Positions 1-11,300 of a stretch of 64,000 bases of DNA are shown one piece after another. The notes beneath the pieces are model-generated. The model did no database searches, was not told where the DNA came from, and saw only the letters and a list, made by a program, of their open reading frames with translations. The stretch lies in the NCBI RefSeq assembly GCF_001542815.1, contig NZ_CP006992.1, positions 1,927,501 through 1,991,500 on the forward strand, read 5' to 3'. Position 1 is the stretch's first letter. Each line of letters opens with the position of its first letter. This DNA is from Methylobacterium sp. AMS5. Its GTDB lineage: Bacteria > Pseudomonadota > Alphaproteobacteria > Rhizobiales > Beijerinckiaceae. The position numbers and the translations under genes were made by a program.

Positions 1-1032
1 TTCGCCGACATTCGCACCGGCGAGCGCTGGACCCTGCGCCCGAACGCGGGCCGTTTGCCCTGGTGGGTGCTGCGGGCCGGCCGGCGCGTGCCGGGCACCC
101 GCGCGCGCGACTACCTCGCGCCGGTCTCCCTGATGATGGCCGCCTCCGGCAACAAGCCGGGCCAGAGCGGCACGATCGGTGAGAAGATGCCCTGCGAGGG
201 GCCGCTCTACGAGCGGCTCTGGCACCCTGTCCTGCTCGCCGCGCTCAACACCGATCCGCGCGAGAGCGATGTCGGGCTCGCCGCCACCATCCTGCGCGAG
301 ACCCTGGGGGCCGGCGGGCGTGCCTGTCGGCCGCTCATCGCCGTCGAGGGCCTGTCCGCTGCCTTCGTCGATCCGGCCCTGCGCTACTTGGAGAGCCGCG
401 GTGCCGAGATCCGCTACGGCCGGCGCCTGCGGGCGCTGACCTTAGGCCAGGGCCGCATCGAGCGCCTCGACTTCACCGACGAGCCGACGGTGATCGGTCC
501 CGACGACGCCGTGGTCATGGCCCTGCCGCCCTGGGTGGCGAGCGAACTCCTGCCCGGCACGCCCGCGCCGCAGGAATTTCGCTCGATCGTCAACGCGCAT
601 TTCGCCCTGCGCCCGCCCGAGGGCGCTCCGCTGATGCTCGGCGTCGTCGGCGGTCTGACCGAGTGGCTGTTCGCCTATCCCGATCGCTTCTCGGTCACCA
701 TCAGCGGCGCCGACCGACTGCTGGAGGATGGCCGCGAGGATCTCGCGCGCCGCATCTGGACCGAGATCGCGGATCTCAACGGTCTTGCACGGGATTTGCC
801 TAGCTGGCAGATCGTCAAGGAAAAGCGTGCGACCTTCGCGGCGACGCCCGCGGAAGCCGCGCGCCGCCCCGGCGCGGCGACGCGCTACCGGAATCTGGTT
901 CTCGCCGGTGATTGGACGGAGACGGGGCTGCCCTCGACCATCGAGGGCGCCATCCGATCCGGCACAAACGCCGCGCAAGCCCTGTTCCGCACCGGGATGT
1001 GCGGACGGGCACAGGCACAGGGAGTCGCTTGA
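1..1032 (+). CDS. hpnE: HpnE, squalene-forming FAD-dependent desaturase (C-terminal part)
   Basis: The reading frame is open from base 1, so the gene starts before the window and only its last 343 codons are seen. HpnE-type flavoproteins act in hopanoid synthesis, converting hydroxysqualene to squalene with FAD at the membrane. The C-terminal signature of the amine-oxidase/phytoene-desaturase fold is visible (LVLAGDWTETGLPSTIEGA, then a Gly/Ala-rich helix), which contacts FAD. The Rossmann GxGxxG start is outside the window. The squalene-hopene cyclase gene follows after 44 bp on the same strand, which supports HpnE over other amine-oxidase homologues. Family assignment comes from motif and context. 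Confidence 0.88.
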   Translation, partial: FADIRTGERWTLRPNAGRLPWWVLRAGRRVPGTRARDYLAPVSLMMAASGNKPGQSGTIGEKMPCEGPLYERLWHPVLLAALNTDPRESDVGLAATILRETLGAGGRACRPLIAVEGLSAAFVDPALRYLESRGAEIRYGRRLRALTLGQGRIERLDFTDEPTVIGPDDAVVMALPPWVASELLPGTPAPQEFRSIVNAHFALRPPEGAPLMLGVVGGLTEWLFAYPDRFSVTISGADRLLEDGREDLARRIWTEIADLNGLARDLPSWQIVKEKRATFAATPAEAARRPGAATRYRNLVLAGDWTETGLPSTIEGAIRSGTNAAQALFRTGMCGRAQAQGVA

Positions 1033-1076
1033 AGGATATGACGACGGCATCGAGACAGTCGAACGAGGCGAGAACG

Positions 1077-3080
1077 ATGCGTGAGGCGGCCGTAAGCAAG
1101 GTCGAGACGCTGCAGCGTCCCAAGACCCGCGACGTGTCCCTCGACGACGTGGAGCGTGGCGTCCACAGCGCCACCCGCGCGCTGACCGAGATGACGCAGG
1201 CGGATGGACACATCTGCTTCGAGCTCGAGGCGGATGCGACCATCCCCTCCGAGTACATCCTGTTCCACCAGTTCCGCGGGACCGAGCCGCGGCCCGGGCT
1301 CGAAGCCAAGATCGGCAACTACCTGCGCCGCACGCAGTCGAAGGTGCATGGCGGCTGGGCGCTGGTGCATGACGGCCCCTTCGACATGAGCGCGTCGGTG
1401 AAGGCCTACTTCGCCCTCAAGATGATCGGCGACGACATCGAGGCGCCGCACATGCGCGCCGTGCGCAAGGCGATCCTTCAGCGCGGGGGCGCGGCCAACG
1501 CCAACGTCTTCACCCGCATCCTGCTCGCGCTCTACGGCGAAGTGCCGTGGGCGGCGGTGCCGGTGATGCCGGTGGAGGTGATGCACCTGCCGAAGTGGTT
1601 CCCGTTCCACCTCGACAAGGTGTCCTACTGGGCCCGCTGCACCATGGTGCCGCTGTTCGTGATTCAGGCCAAGAAGCCGCGGGCGAAGAACCCGCGCGGC
1701 GTCGGCGTGGCCGAACTGTTCGTGACGCCGCCCGATTCGGTGCGGACCTGGCCGGGCTCGCCCCACGCCACCTGGCCGTGGACGCCGATCTTCGGCGGCA
1801 TCGATCGCGTGCTGCAGAAGACGCAGGATCATTTCCCGAAGGTGCCGCGCCAGCGCGCCATCGACAAGGCGGTCGCTTGGGTCTCCGAGCGGCTGAACGG
1901 CGAGGACGGCCTCGGCGCCATCTTCCCGGCCATGGTCAACTCGGTGCTGATGTACGAGGTGCTGGGCTATCCGCCCGAGCATCCGCAGGTGAAGATCGCG
2001 CTGGAAGCCATCGAGAAGCTCGTCGCCGAGAAGGAAGACGAGGCCTATGTCCAGCCCTGCCTGTCCCCGGTCTGGGATACGGCGCTGAACAGCCACGCCA
2101 TGCTCGAAGCCGGCGGCCATCAGGCGGAGGCCAATGCCCGCGCCGGCCTCGACTGGCTCAAGCCGCTCCAGATCCTCGACATCAAGGGCGACTGGGCCGA
2201 GACCAAGCCCAACGTTCGCCCCGGCGGCTGGGCGTTCCAGTACGCCAACCCGCACTATCCCGACCTCGACGACACCGCCGTCGTGGTGATGGCGATGGAT
2301 CGCGCCCAGCGTCAGCATGGGCTGGTCAGCGGCATGCCGGACTATTCGGAGTCGATCGCCCGTGCCCGCGAGTGGGTCGAGGGCCTTCAGAGCGCCGATG
2401 GCGGCTGGGCGGCGTTCGATGCCGACAACAACCACCACTACCTCAACCACATCCCGTTCTCGGATCACGGCGCGCTGCTCGATCCGCCGACCGCGGACGT
2501 GACCGCCCGCGTCGTCTCGATGCTGTCACAGCTCGGCGAGACCCGCGCGACCAGCCGTGCGCTCGACCGCGGCGTGACCTACCTGCTCAACGATCAGGAG
2601 AAGGACGGGAGCTGGTACGGCCGCTGGGGCATGAACTTCATCTACGGCACGTGGTCGGTGCTGTGCGCGCTCAACGCCGCCGGGGTCGATCCGCAGAGCC
2701 CCGAGATCCGCAAGGCGGTGGCGTGGCTCATCCGCATCCAGAACCCGGATGGCGGCTGGGGCGAGGATGCCTCTTCCTACAAGCTCAACCCCGAATTCGA
2801 GCCCGGCTACTCGACCGCCTCGCAGACGGCTTGGGCGCTGCTCGCGCTGATGGCGGCGGGCGAGGTCGACGATCCGGCGGTGGCCCGCGGCGTCAACTAC
2901 CTCGTGCGCACGCAAGGAACGGACGGGCTGTGGAGCGAGGAGCGCTACACCGCGACCGGCTTCCCGCGGGTGTTCTACCTGCGCTACCACGGCTACCCGA
3001 AGTTCTTCCCGCTCTGGGCGATGGCCCGCTTCCGCAACCTGAAGCGGGGCAACAGCCGACAGGTGCAGTTCGGCATGTGA
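1077..3080 (+). CDS. shc: Squalene-hopene cyclase
   Basis: Monotopic membrane enzyme of 667 aa, the usual size, that cyclises squalene to hopene/hopanol, the committed step of hopanoid synthesis. It has the acid motif DLDDTA and repeated QW-type motifs (DGGWAAFD, DGSWYGRWGMNFIYGTW, PDGGWGED). I chose ATG 1077 because GAGG lies 8 bases upstream. The in-frame ATG at 1038 would add 13 residues, but its purine-rich stretch abuts the codon. The gene follows hpnE by 44 bp and is probably in one operon with it. Confidence 0.96.
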   Translation: MREAAVSKVETLQRPKTRDVSLDDVERGVHSATRALTEMTQADGHICFELEADATIPSEYILFHQFRGTEPRPGLEAKIGNYLRRTQSKVHGGWALVHDGPFDMSASVKAYFALKMIGDDIEAPHMRAVRKAILQRGGAANANVFTRILLALYGEVPWAAVPVMPVEVMHLPKWFPFHLDKVSYWARCTMVPLFVIQAKKPRAKNPRGVGVAELFVTPPDSVRTWPGSPHATWPWTPIFGGIDRVLQKTQDHFPKVPRQRAIDKAVAWVSERLNGEDGLGAIFPAMVNSVLMYEVLGYPPEHPQVKIALEAIEKLVAEKEDEAYVQPCLSPVWDTALNSHAMLEAGGHQAEANARAGLDWLKPLQILDIKGDWAETKPNVRPGGWAFQYANPHYPDLDDTAVVVMAMDRAQRQHGLVSGMPDYSESIARAREWVEGLQSADGGWAAFDADNNHHYLNHIPFSDHGALLDPPTADVTARVVSMLSQLGETRATSRALDRGVTYLLNDQEKDGSWYGRWGMNFIYGTWSVLCALNAAGVDPQSPEIRKAVAWLIRIQNPDGGWGEDASSYKLNPEFEPGYSTASQTAWALLALMAAGEVDDPAVARGVNYLVRTQGTDGLWSEERYTATGFPRVFYLRYHGYPKFFPLWAMARFRNLKRGNSRQVQFGM

Positions 3081-3206
3081 TGTTTTCGGGCGTTTTCCCG
3101 AGCATCAGACCGGCGGCGCGGGAGCATCCCGCGCCGTTTCCGTTTGTACTGAACCCGTGAGCCTCCCGACATCGGCTCCTCCTGACACGAGCCCGCGAGA
3201 CGACCG

Positions 3207-3875
3207 TTGATCCCCTGGGAGCACCTCGACACCGCCGCGATTCCCGGTGAAGCGGGTACCTTGCGCCTGATGCGCCGGGGCAGCGAGTTCTCGATCCAGC
3301 TCGATCGCAACGAGCTCATGAACAGCCGCCTCAGCGGCTCCGAGGAGGCGCTGGCGCGGCTCTCGGCCGAGCGCATCGCAGGGGCGACGGCCCCACGGGT
3401 GCTGATCGGCGGCTACGGGATGGGCTTTACCCTGCGCGCGGCGCTCGCTTGCCTGCCGGCCACGGCACAGGTGACGGTGGCCGAGATCGTGCCGGCGGTG
3501 CTCGCTTGGGCGTGTGGTCCGATGGCGGAACTGACCGGCGGCAGCCTGGATGACCCGCGGGTTTCAATCCGTGAAGCCGACGTCGCCGCGGTGATCCGCG
3601 AGCGCCCGGGCGTCTGGGACGCGATCCTGCTCGATGTGGATAACGGCCCCGACGGCCTCACCCGCATGGCGAACGACCGCCTCTACGACGCGGCCGGTCT
3701 CGGCGCGGCGCGCGCGGCCTTGCGCCCCCGCGGGGTGCTGGCGGTGTGGTCGGCACACCCGGATGCCGCCTTCAGCAAGCGGCTCGGACAGGCGGGGTTT
3801 TCGGTCGAGGAGGTGGCGGCGAGGGCACGCGGCAAGCGCGGCGCGCGGCACGTGATCTGGCTGGCCGGGCGCTGA
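3207..3875 (+). CDS. Spermidine-synthase-like SAM-binding protein
   Basis: A 222-aa protein with a Rossmann methyltransferase fold of the spermidine synthase (SpeE) superfamily. A glycine-rich loop (IGGYGMGFTLRAAL, about residue 70) is followed by an acidic end of strand 2 (VAEIVPAVL) and the ILLDVDNGP motif. It lacks the N-terminal beta domain of true spermidine synthases, so the substrate cannot be named. The start is TTG at 3207, giving MIPWEHLDTA; no better start is available in frame. It sits 126 bp behind shc on the same strand and ends before a strong terminator, but I see no evidence that it acts on hopanoids. Confidence 0.75.
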   Translation: MIPWEHLDTAAIPGEAGTLRLMRRGSEFSIQLDRNELMNSRLSGSEEALARLSAERIAGATAPRVLIGGYGMGFTLRAALACLPATAQVTVAEIVPAVLAWACGPMAELTGGSLDDPRVSIREADVAAVIRERPGVWDAILLDVDNGPDGLTRMANDRLYDAAGLGAARAALRPRGVLAVWSAHPDAAFSKRLGQAGFSVEEVAARARGKRGARHVIWLAGR

Positions 3876-3905
3876 TCCTGAGAGCAATCCCAATCGCACC
3901 CTCTT

Positions 3906-3937
3906 CCTGAGGTGCCCGCGTCAGCGGGCACCTCAGG
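3906..3937. terminator. Bidirectional terminator hairpin
   Basis: A perfect 14-bp inverted repeat (CCTGAGGTGCCCGC and its complement) encloses a GTCA loop. It lies between two convergent genes ending at 3875 and 3966. There is no long T run on either side. Confidence 0.75.
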
Positions 3938-3965
3938 GCGGGGATGGATAGGATAGGCGGCAGGC

Positions 3966-5339
3966 TTACGCCCCCCTTCGCGCCATCAACTGCTCGATCA
4001 GCGTGGCGCCGGTTTCGAGCGCGGCCAGCTCTTCCACGATCGTCGAGACCGTCTGCGCGATCTGCTCCGGGGTGTGCTCGGAGGTCATGAAGAAGCGCAG
4101 GCGGGAGGAGCGCTCCGGCACCGCCGGATGGATGATCGGCTGCACGTTGATGCCGCGCTTGAACAGGCGGTCGGACAGCGTCACGGCTTTGAGCGAATCG
4201 CCGATGATGACCGGGATCACCGCAAGTCCCAGGCTCGTGCCGGTGTTGAGGCCGTGCTTCTTGGCCAGCGCCAGGAACTGATTCCCGTTGCGGCGCAGGC
4301 GCTCCACCCGCTCGGGCTCGGCCTGCATCACCGAGAGCGCGGCCTCGGCCGCGGCGGCGAGCGGCGGCGACATGCCGACGCTGTAGACGAAGCCGCCCGC
4401 GGTGCATTTCAGGTACTCGACCAGCACCGAGGGACCGCAGATGTAGCCGCCGCAGGAGGACAGCGTTTTCGAGAGCGTGCCCATCCAGATATCGACGTCG
4501 CCGGCATCGGCTCCGCAATGCTCGTGCAGCCCCGCGCCGGTGCGGCCGAGAACGCCGAGCCCGTGGGCGTCGTCCACCATCAGCCAGCAATCGTAGCGGC
4601 GCTTCAGCTCGACGAAGGCGGCCAGATCCGGCGCGTCGCCGTCCATACTGTAGAGGCCCTCGATCACGATCAGCGCGCGGCGGTGCTCGTGACGCGTCGC
4701 CTCGAGCAGCTTTTCGAGCGAGGCCGGGTCGTTATGGGCGAAGGAGCGGCGCTGGGCGCCGGAGAGCTGGGCGCCGGTCACCACGCTGTTGTGGATCAGC
4801 GCATCGTGGAAGATCACGTCCGGCGCTTCCAGGATCGCGCCGATGGCCGTGACGTTGGTGGCGTGCCCGCTCACCAGCACCACGCAGGCTTCCGTGCCGT
4901 AATGGGCGGCCAGCGCCCGCTCCAGCTTGAGATGCCCGGGCCGCTCGCCCGCCACGATCCGGCTTGCGGAGGCCGAGGTGCCGAAGGCCTCGATCGCCTT
5001 GCGCGCCGCACCGCTCACCGCCGGGTGACCGTTGAGGCCGAGATAGTCGTAGGACGAGTAGTTCGAGAAGGTTTGGCCTTCGATGCGGGTGCTGGCGCCC
5101 GCACGGGTCTCGTGAACCCGGAAGAACGGGTTGGCGAGGCCGATCAGATCGGCGGCCGAGCGCTGCAGGCGCAGCTCCCGGTAGCCGGTCAGCTTCTCGA
5201 AATCCTGCGGTGAATCGCCGGCCGGCGCCTTGGTCTCGGCGAGAGCGGGGGAGGGCCGGGCATTGGCGCGGCCCAGCCGGTTGGTGACGAAGCTCGCGAG
5301 CGCGGCCCGGCCGTCCTGCGGGCGTGACGGCTGGGTCAT
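3966..5339 (-). CDS. Alpha-oxoamine synthase (AONS/SPT-like, PLP-dependent)
   Basis: A 457-aa fold-type-I PLP enzyme of the AONS/KBL/ALAS/serine-palmitoyltransferase family. These enzymes join an amino acid to an acyl thioester with loss of CO2 to give an alpha-amino ketone. Visible features are the YSSYDYLGL entry, the cofactor aspartate region MVDDAHGLG and the Schiff-base lysine K291 in GTLSKTLSSCGG. The N-terminal extension of about 50 residues has no recognised domain. Its ATG overlaps the TGA of the polyketide synthase (ATGA at 5336-5339), so the two are translationally coupled. The likely role is to release the polyketide from the ACP as an amino ketone. A CqsA/LqsA-like signalling function is an alternative. 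Confidence 0.9.
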   Translation of the reverse strand: MTQPSRPQDGRAALASFVTNRLGRANARPSPALAETKAPAGDSPQDFEKLTGYRELRLQRSAADLIGLANPFFRVHETRAGASTRIEGQTFSNYSSYDYLGLNGHPAVSGAARKAIEAFGTSASASRIVAGERPGHLKLERALAAHYGTEACVVLVSGHATNVTAIGAILEAPDVIFHDALIHNSVVTGAQLSGAQRRSFAHNDPASLEKLLEATRHEHRRALIVIEGLYSMDGDAPDLAAFVELKRRYDCWLMVDDAHGLGVLGRTGAGLHEHCGADAGDVDIWMGTLSKTLSSCGGYICGPSVLVEYLKCTAGGFVYSVGMSPPLAAAAEAALSVMQAEPERVERLRRNGNQFLALAKKHGLNTGTSLGLAVIPVIIGDSLKAVTLSDRLFKRGINVQPIIHPAVPERSSRLRFFMTSEHTPEQIAQTVSTIVEELAALETGATLIEQLMARRGA

Positions 5340-8300
5340 GGCAAGATCTCTTTGATGTCCGAGACGTTCTTCTCGACGAGTTCGTTGAACGGCATGAGCG
5401 TGGCGGCATCGAGATCGCCGACATGCTTCGTGGCGAGACTCAAGGTCACGCCCGCCGCCTCGTCCACCGGCGTCGCCACCGCCTGGATCAGGGTTTCGGT
5501 CAGCTCGTTGACGGTCAGCCCCGAGGAGATGCCCGCGGGCGGCGCGTCGAGGGCGAAGCGCTCCTGAAGGCTCGCCCCCAGCTCGACGCCCATCAGCGAA
5601 TCGAGGCCGATCTCGGAGAGTTGGCGCACGCGGCTGATGTCGTCCTTCGGCAGGCGCAGGATGCGGGCGATATCCTCGACGATGGCGTCGGAGACCGTCT
5701 TGCGGACGGCGTCGATATCCTGGCTCCGCAGCAGCGCGCCGATGTTGATGGCCGCCACCGTGCCGGACTCGGCCTGCTGGTCGCCGCCAAGGCTGGCATA
5801 GCTCGGCGAGCGCAGGGTGGCGAGGCGTTCGCGTGCCTTGCCCCAATGCATCGCGGCGATGGCGATCACGCCCTCGTCGCTCGCCTTGCCCTGGCTCTCC
5901 AGCGCCTCGGCCATCAGGTCGAGGCAGAGGCGGGCGTCCATCGGCGTCACGCCGACGCGGGAGGCCAGCGTTTCCATCACCGCCTTGTTGCGGGCGAGCA
6001 CGCCGACATCGCCGATGGCACCCCAGGCGACCGCGAGCGCGGGCAAGCCGAGGCGGCGGCGCTGGCGGGCGACGCCTTCCATGAAGCCGTTGGCGGCGAC
6101 GTAGGAGCCCTGGCCGGGATTGCCGATGAAAGTCGTGGCCGAGGAGAACAGCACGAAGTAGTCGAGCTTGCGCCCGCGGGTGGCGGCGTCGAGATGCCCC
6201 GCACCGATCACCTTCGGCGCGATCACCGCCTCGAGCGTCTCCGGCTCGATCGCGTTGATCAGCCCGTCCTGCAGCACCATGGCGCCGTGGATCACGCCCG
6301 CGAGCCGCTCGCCTCGGGCCTCGATGCCCTCGATCAGCGCCTCGACCGCCCGACGGCTGGTGATGTTGCAGGCCTTGGTCTCGACCCGAACGCCTTGCGC
6401 GGCGAGTTCGGCGACGACCGCGCGCCCCTCCTCGTTCGGCTTGCCGGAGCGGCCGACGAGGACGATGCGCTTGGCACCCCGATCCGCGAGCCAGCGGGCC
6501 GCCTCGATGCCGAAGCCGCCGAGGCCGCCGGTCACGAGGTGAACGCCCTCGGCGCTCACCGTGAAGGCATTGCGCTGGACCCGCGCGACCGAACCGGGCG
6601 CCGGCGGCGTCACGACGATCTTACCGACATGCCCCGATTGCTGCATCAGCCGGAAGGCGTCCGACGTCTCGTCGGCGGCGAACGGCTGGTAGGGCAGGGG
6701 ACGCAGGCCCCCTTCCGCGAACAAGGCCATCACCTCGCGGAACATCCGCGCGCCGTCCTCGCCCTGGTGCTGGAGCACCTGATCGAGATCGACGCCGAAA
6801 TACGAGAGGTTCCGGCGGAAGGGCCGCAGCCCGATATGGGTGTTGGCGACGTAGTCGCGCTTGCCCAGTTCGACGAAGCGCCCGAACGGCCGCAGGCAGT
6901 TGAGCGAGCGCTCCATCATCTCGCCGAACAGCGAGTTGAGCACCACGTCGACGCCGTCGCCGGTGATGCGGCGCACGTCGTCCACGAAGGCGAGGGAACG
7001 CGAATCGAGCACGTGCTCGGCGCCGAGCGCGGCCACCAGCGCGCGCTTCTCCCGCGAGCCGGCCGTGGCGATGACCCGCGCGCCCTTCCACTTGGCGATC
7101 TGGAGTGCGGCCAGACCGACGCCGCCCGCGCCGCCATGGACCAGCAGCCACTCGCCCTTGCGCAGCCGGGCGCAGGTGCAGAGCGCGTAATAGGCGGTGA
7201 GGAAGGCGACCGGTACGGTCGCGGCGGCGGCCGGATCGAGCCCGGCGGGCATCGGCGCGACGACCATCTCGGGCACCACCACGTGGGTGGCAAAGCCCGA
7301 CTGGGCGAAGGCGACGACGGAATCGCCGACGGCGAAGTCCACCACGCCGGGGCCGATCGCGGTCACCTGTCCGGAGACTTCGAGGCCCAAGCGCGGGCCG
7401 GCAAAGCCGTCCTCCAGGATCTCCTCCGGGAGCATGGAGAGCGCCCAGAGCACGTCGCGGAAGTTCAGGCCGGTGGCCGCCACCGCGATCTCGACCTCGC
7501 CGGGACCGGGGGCGGCGCGCTCGGCCGGACCCCAGACCATCTCGTTGAGACCGCCGGTGTTGGAGCGCTCCAGCCGCGCGGCGGGCGCCGCCTCGCCGGC
7601 CGCGGTCGCGGCGCGGCCGGGATGGAAGCGCACGACGCGGGTGGCGTCGGCATCGAGCACGATCTCGGTCTCGTCGGTGCCCGACAGGATCAGGGCGCGC
7701 AGCCGCTCGGCGGCGTCCTTCGAGGATAGGGTCGGCGCGAGGTCGATCCGGCGCACGTCGAGGGTGGCCGTTTCGTTGGCGAGCGTCCGGCTGAAGGCCC
7801 AGACGCCGGCCTCGACCGCCGCCGCCTCGCCGCCCGCGTCGCGGGTGGCGCCGGGGGCGACCACCCAGAGCCGGGTCTGGCGGCTGCCGAGATGCTCGGC
7901 GCAGCGCTTGAGGCTGAGGCAGCGGTCGCGCAGCCGCGTTGCCGCCGCACCCTCGCCGGCAAAGGCACCGGCCAGGAACACCACGGTGTCCGGGGTTTCG
8001 CGCTCGAGTTCCCGCAGCGATTGCTCGGAATCCAGGATGATCGAGACGTGGACGCCGCTCGCCACCAGCAGGGTCGCCAGCGACGAGGCCGTCTCCGCGC
8101 CGAACTCGTCATGGGAGCCGACGACGAAGGCGAAGCTCTGACCGTGGCCGACCGCCGACCGCGCCGGGGCTTCGGCGACGAGCAGAAGGTCATCGCCGTT
8201 GGCCGAAGCCGCACGGTCGGCCGAAACCCGCACGAGGCCCGACGCGCTGAGGCGGCGCTGCCAGCCGGTGACGTCGTCGAGGCGCGAGAGCGGCATGCCG

Positions 8301-11300
8301 GCAACCGCTTCCTCGAACCAGTCCGTCGCGAGGCCGAAGACCAGATCGCGGAACAGCGAGGCGCCGGGCTCGACCGCCACGAGCAATCCGCCCGAGGCGA
8401 GCGCCGCGGCGAGCTGTCCCGGCAGGGCCTTGTCGGCACGGTGCAGCACGTCGCTGGCCAGAACGAGGTCGAAGGCGGCGGCCGGGAGAGCGGCGATGTC
8501 CTCGATCACCTCGACCGTGGTCGGAAGGGCGAGGCGGGCACGCTCGGCGAGACGCCGGTCGGTGTCCAGCACGGTGAGCCGGGCATCCGCCTCGCGGGCG
8601 AGTGCGGCGGCGCGGGCCGAGAGCGGGCCGAAACCGACCTGAAGGATGCGCAGCGCCCGGTCCGACGGCAGGCGCCCGCGGGCCTCGGCGACGATCCGTG
8701 CCACAACGTCGGCGGCGGCGCGGGCCGTGGCGCCGCGCAGATGGAAGGCGTCCAGGGCCGCCGGGGGCAGGCTGGCGGAGGCCGGCGCGTCGCCCGCCAC
8801 GATCCGCCCGACCAGGGCGGTGGTGTCGGCGAGCAGCACCAGTTCGGCGGCCAGCTCCGGATGGTCGGCCGCAATCCAGCGCATGGTCTCTTCGGGCGCG
8901 GGAAGGGACACGTCGCGGCGCAGGCGCCAGACACCCTTCTCGAGGGTCGCGAGACCGCTGCTTTCCAGGGCGTAGAGGGCATTGGTCGCCCACGGATGCA
9001 ACGCCTCGGGCAGGCGGCGATCGAGGGTCACCTTGCCCTTCTCGGAGAGGCCGTCGGCGAGGCGGTAGGCGAGCGCCGTCGCCCAGCCTTCCAGCAGCAG
9101 GTGGCCCGGTCCGAGATCGGCCGTGTCCGGCGCGGTCGCGGCGGCGAGGCTCGGGCGCAGGCGCTCGGCCACGCTCGGGCGCCGCTCCAGCGGCAGGGCG
9201 GTCGGCTCGGTGGCGCGCTCCACCCCTTGCGTGATGGCGTAGGCGTCGAGGTCGCTGCCGCTGCGCGCGCGCAGGGCCTGGAAGCGGCCCTCGCGGATCG
9301 TCGCGATCACCGCGCCCTCGGCATCGGTCAGGGTGAAGTCGGCCAGGATCGAGCGTTCGTTGCAGCGCCGGGTGCGGATCTCGGCGCGGGCGATCGCAGC
9401 ACCGGGGCGCAGCAGGCGCACTTCGCCGAAGCGCACCGGCACGTAGGCCTTGGTGGCGCCCTCGCCCATCAGTTCGGCGAAGAGCAGGATCAGGCCGTGG
9501 AAGCAGGAATCGAGACGCGCGGGGACGAGGCCGTAGCGGTCGTCGGACTCGGCCGGGATCAGCTCGGAGACGATGGTGGTCTCGTCGATGCGCGCCGAAG
9601 CCGCGACCTGTCGGAAGTTCTCGCCGAAGCCGAGGCCGGAGGCGAGCGCCCGGCGGTAGAGGCCGTCACCCGAAATCGCGTGCTCGCCCGGAACCGCGAG
9701 GTCGCGGCGGGCCGGCACGGGAAAGTCGCCCTCGATGATCTTGGCCGAGGCGTGGAGCTGCCACGGCGTCGGGGTCAGGCGGGGGCGGCTGAGGATCTGG
9801 ATCTGGTTGCCGGAGCCCGACAGGCGCACCAACACCTCACGCAAGCTGTCCTCGGCGAAGACCATCGGCGAGAGGATCTCGACGTCGGAGAGCGTCACGC
9901 TCTCCGTGCGGAGCGCTTGCCGGGCGACGTGCAGCGCCATCTCGACGAAGGCGGCACCGGGCAGGATCACCTGACCGTCGATGCGGTGGTCGTCGAGTTC
10001 GGGCACGAGTGCCGCGTCGAGATGGCCGTGCCATTCGAGACCGTCGGGCGCGAGGCGCGCGCCGGCGAGCGGGTGGTAGGGCCGCGGTGCGGCGCCTGCC
10101 CCCTCGGTGGTCTCGGCGAGGCGGAACGGACGGCGCTGCCAGGGATAGAGCGGCAGGGCGATGACACCGGCCGGATCGGCACCGAACAGGCGTGCCTCAT
10201 CGACGGCGGCACCTGCGACGAGGGCGGCGGCGACCGCCTTGGCGATCGGATCGCCGCCGATCGGCTTGCGGTGCATCACGCCGACCGAGGCCACCTCGAT
10301 GGCGAGCGGTTCGATGGCGTCGCCGATATGCGGCAGCAGGGTCGCGCGCGGGCCGACCTCGACGAAGACGCGGGCGCCCTGGCGGGTCGCCTCCTGCAGC
10401 GCCTCGCAGAAGCGCACCGGCTCGCGGATGTTGCGCCACCAGTAGCCAGCGCCGAACTGGGCGCCGGGCAGCACCGTGCCGGTCACGGTCGAGACCATGG
10501 CGGTATGGCCGGCGGACGCCTTCAGCCCGTCGAGGTCGCGCAGCAGCGGACGCTCGGTCGGGTCCATCAGGCGACCGTGGAAGGGATATTCGAGATCGAG
10601 CTTGCGCCCGCGGCGGCGCTTGCGCGCCAGCGCCTTCATCGCGGCCTCGATATCGGCCTCGGGGCCGGCCACCGTGATCGCCTTGGGGCTGTTATAGGCG
10701 GCGATGTCGAGGGTGGGATAGTCGGCGAGGAACGCCTCCATCTCCTCGGCTGGTCCGAGCAGCACGGCCATGGTGCCGAAGCCGCGCGTCGATTCCTGAT
10801 GCTTGCTGCGGTAGAAGATCACCCGCACCGCCTGATCCAGGCTCAAGATGCCGGCGGCCTCGGCCGCGGCGATCTCGCCGACGCTGTGGCCGAGTACGTA
10901 GCGGGGCGTCAGGCCCTTGGCGCGCAGGGCCGCAGTCGACGCGCTCTGGATCGCGAAGATCAGCGGCTGCGAGACGCGGGTGAGGCTGAGGCGCGCGTCG
11001 AGATCCTCGGCGAACATCGCCTCCTTGAGCGACCAGCCCGAGAGCTTCTCGAACAACGTGTCGGTCTGATCGAAGCGGGCGCGGAAGGCCTTGCTCTCCT
11101 CATAGGCCTCGCGGCCCATGCCGACCCACTGGCTGCCGTTGCCGGAATAGACGAAGGCGACCTCGGCCTGGCGTTCGACCGCCGTGCCGACGATGGCGGC
11201 ATCGCCGTCCTCGCCCTCCGCCAGCGCCCGCAGGGCGGCCGGGACGTCGGTCTGAGGGGTCAGCGGCAGGGCAAGCCGCGTGCCGAGGCGCTCGCGGCGG

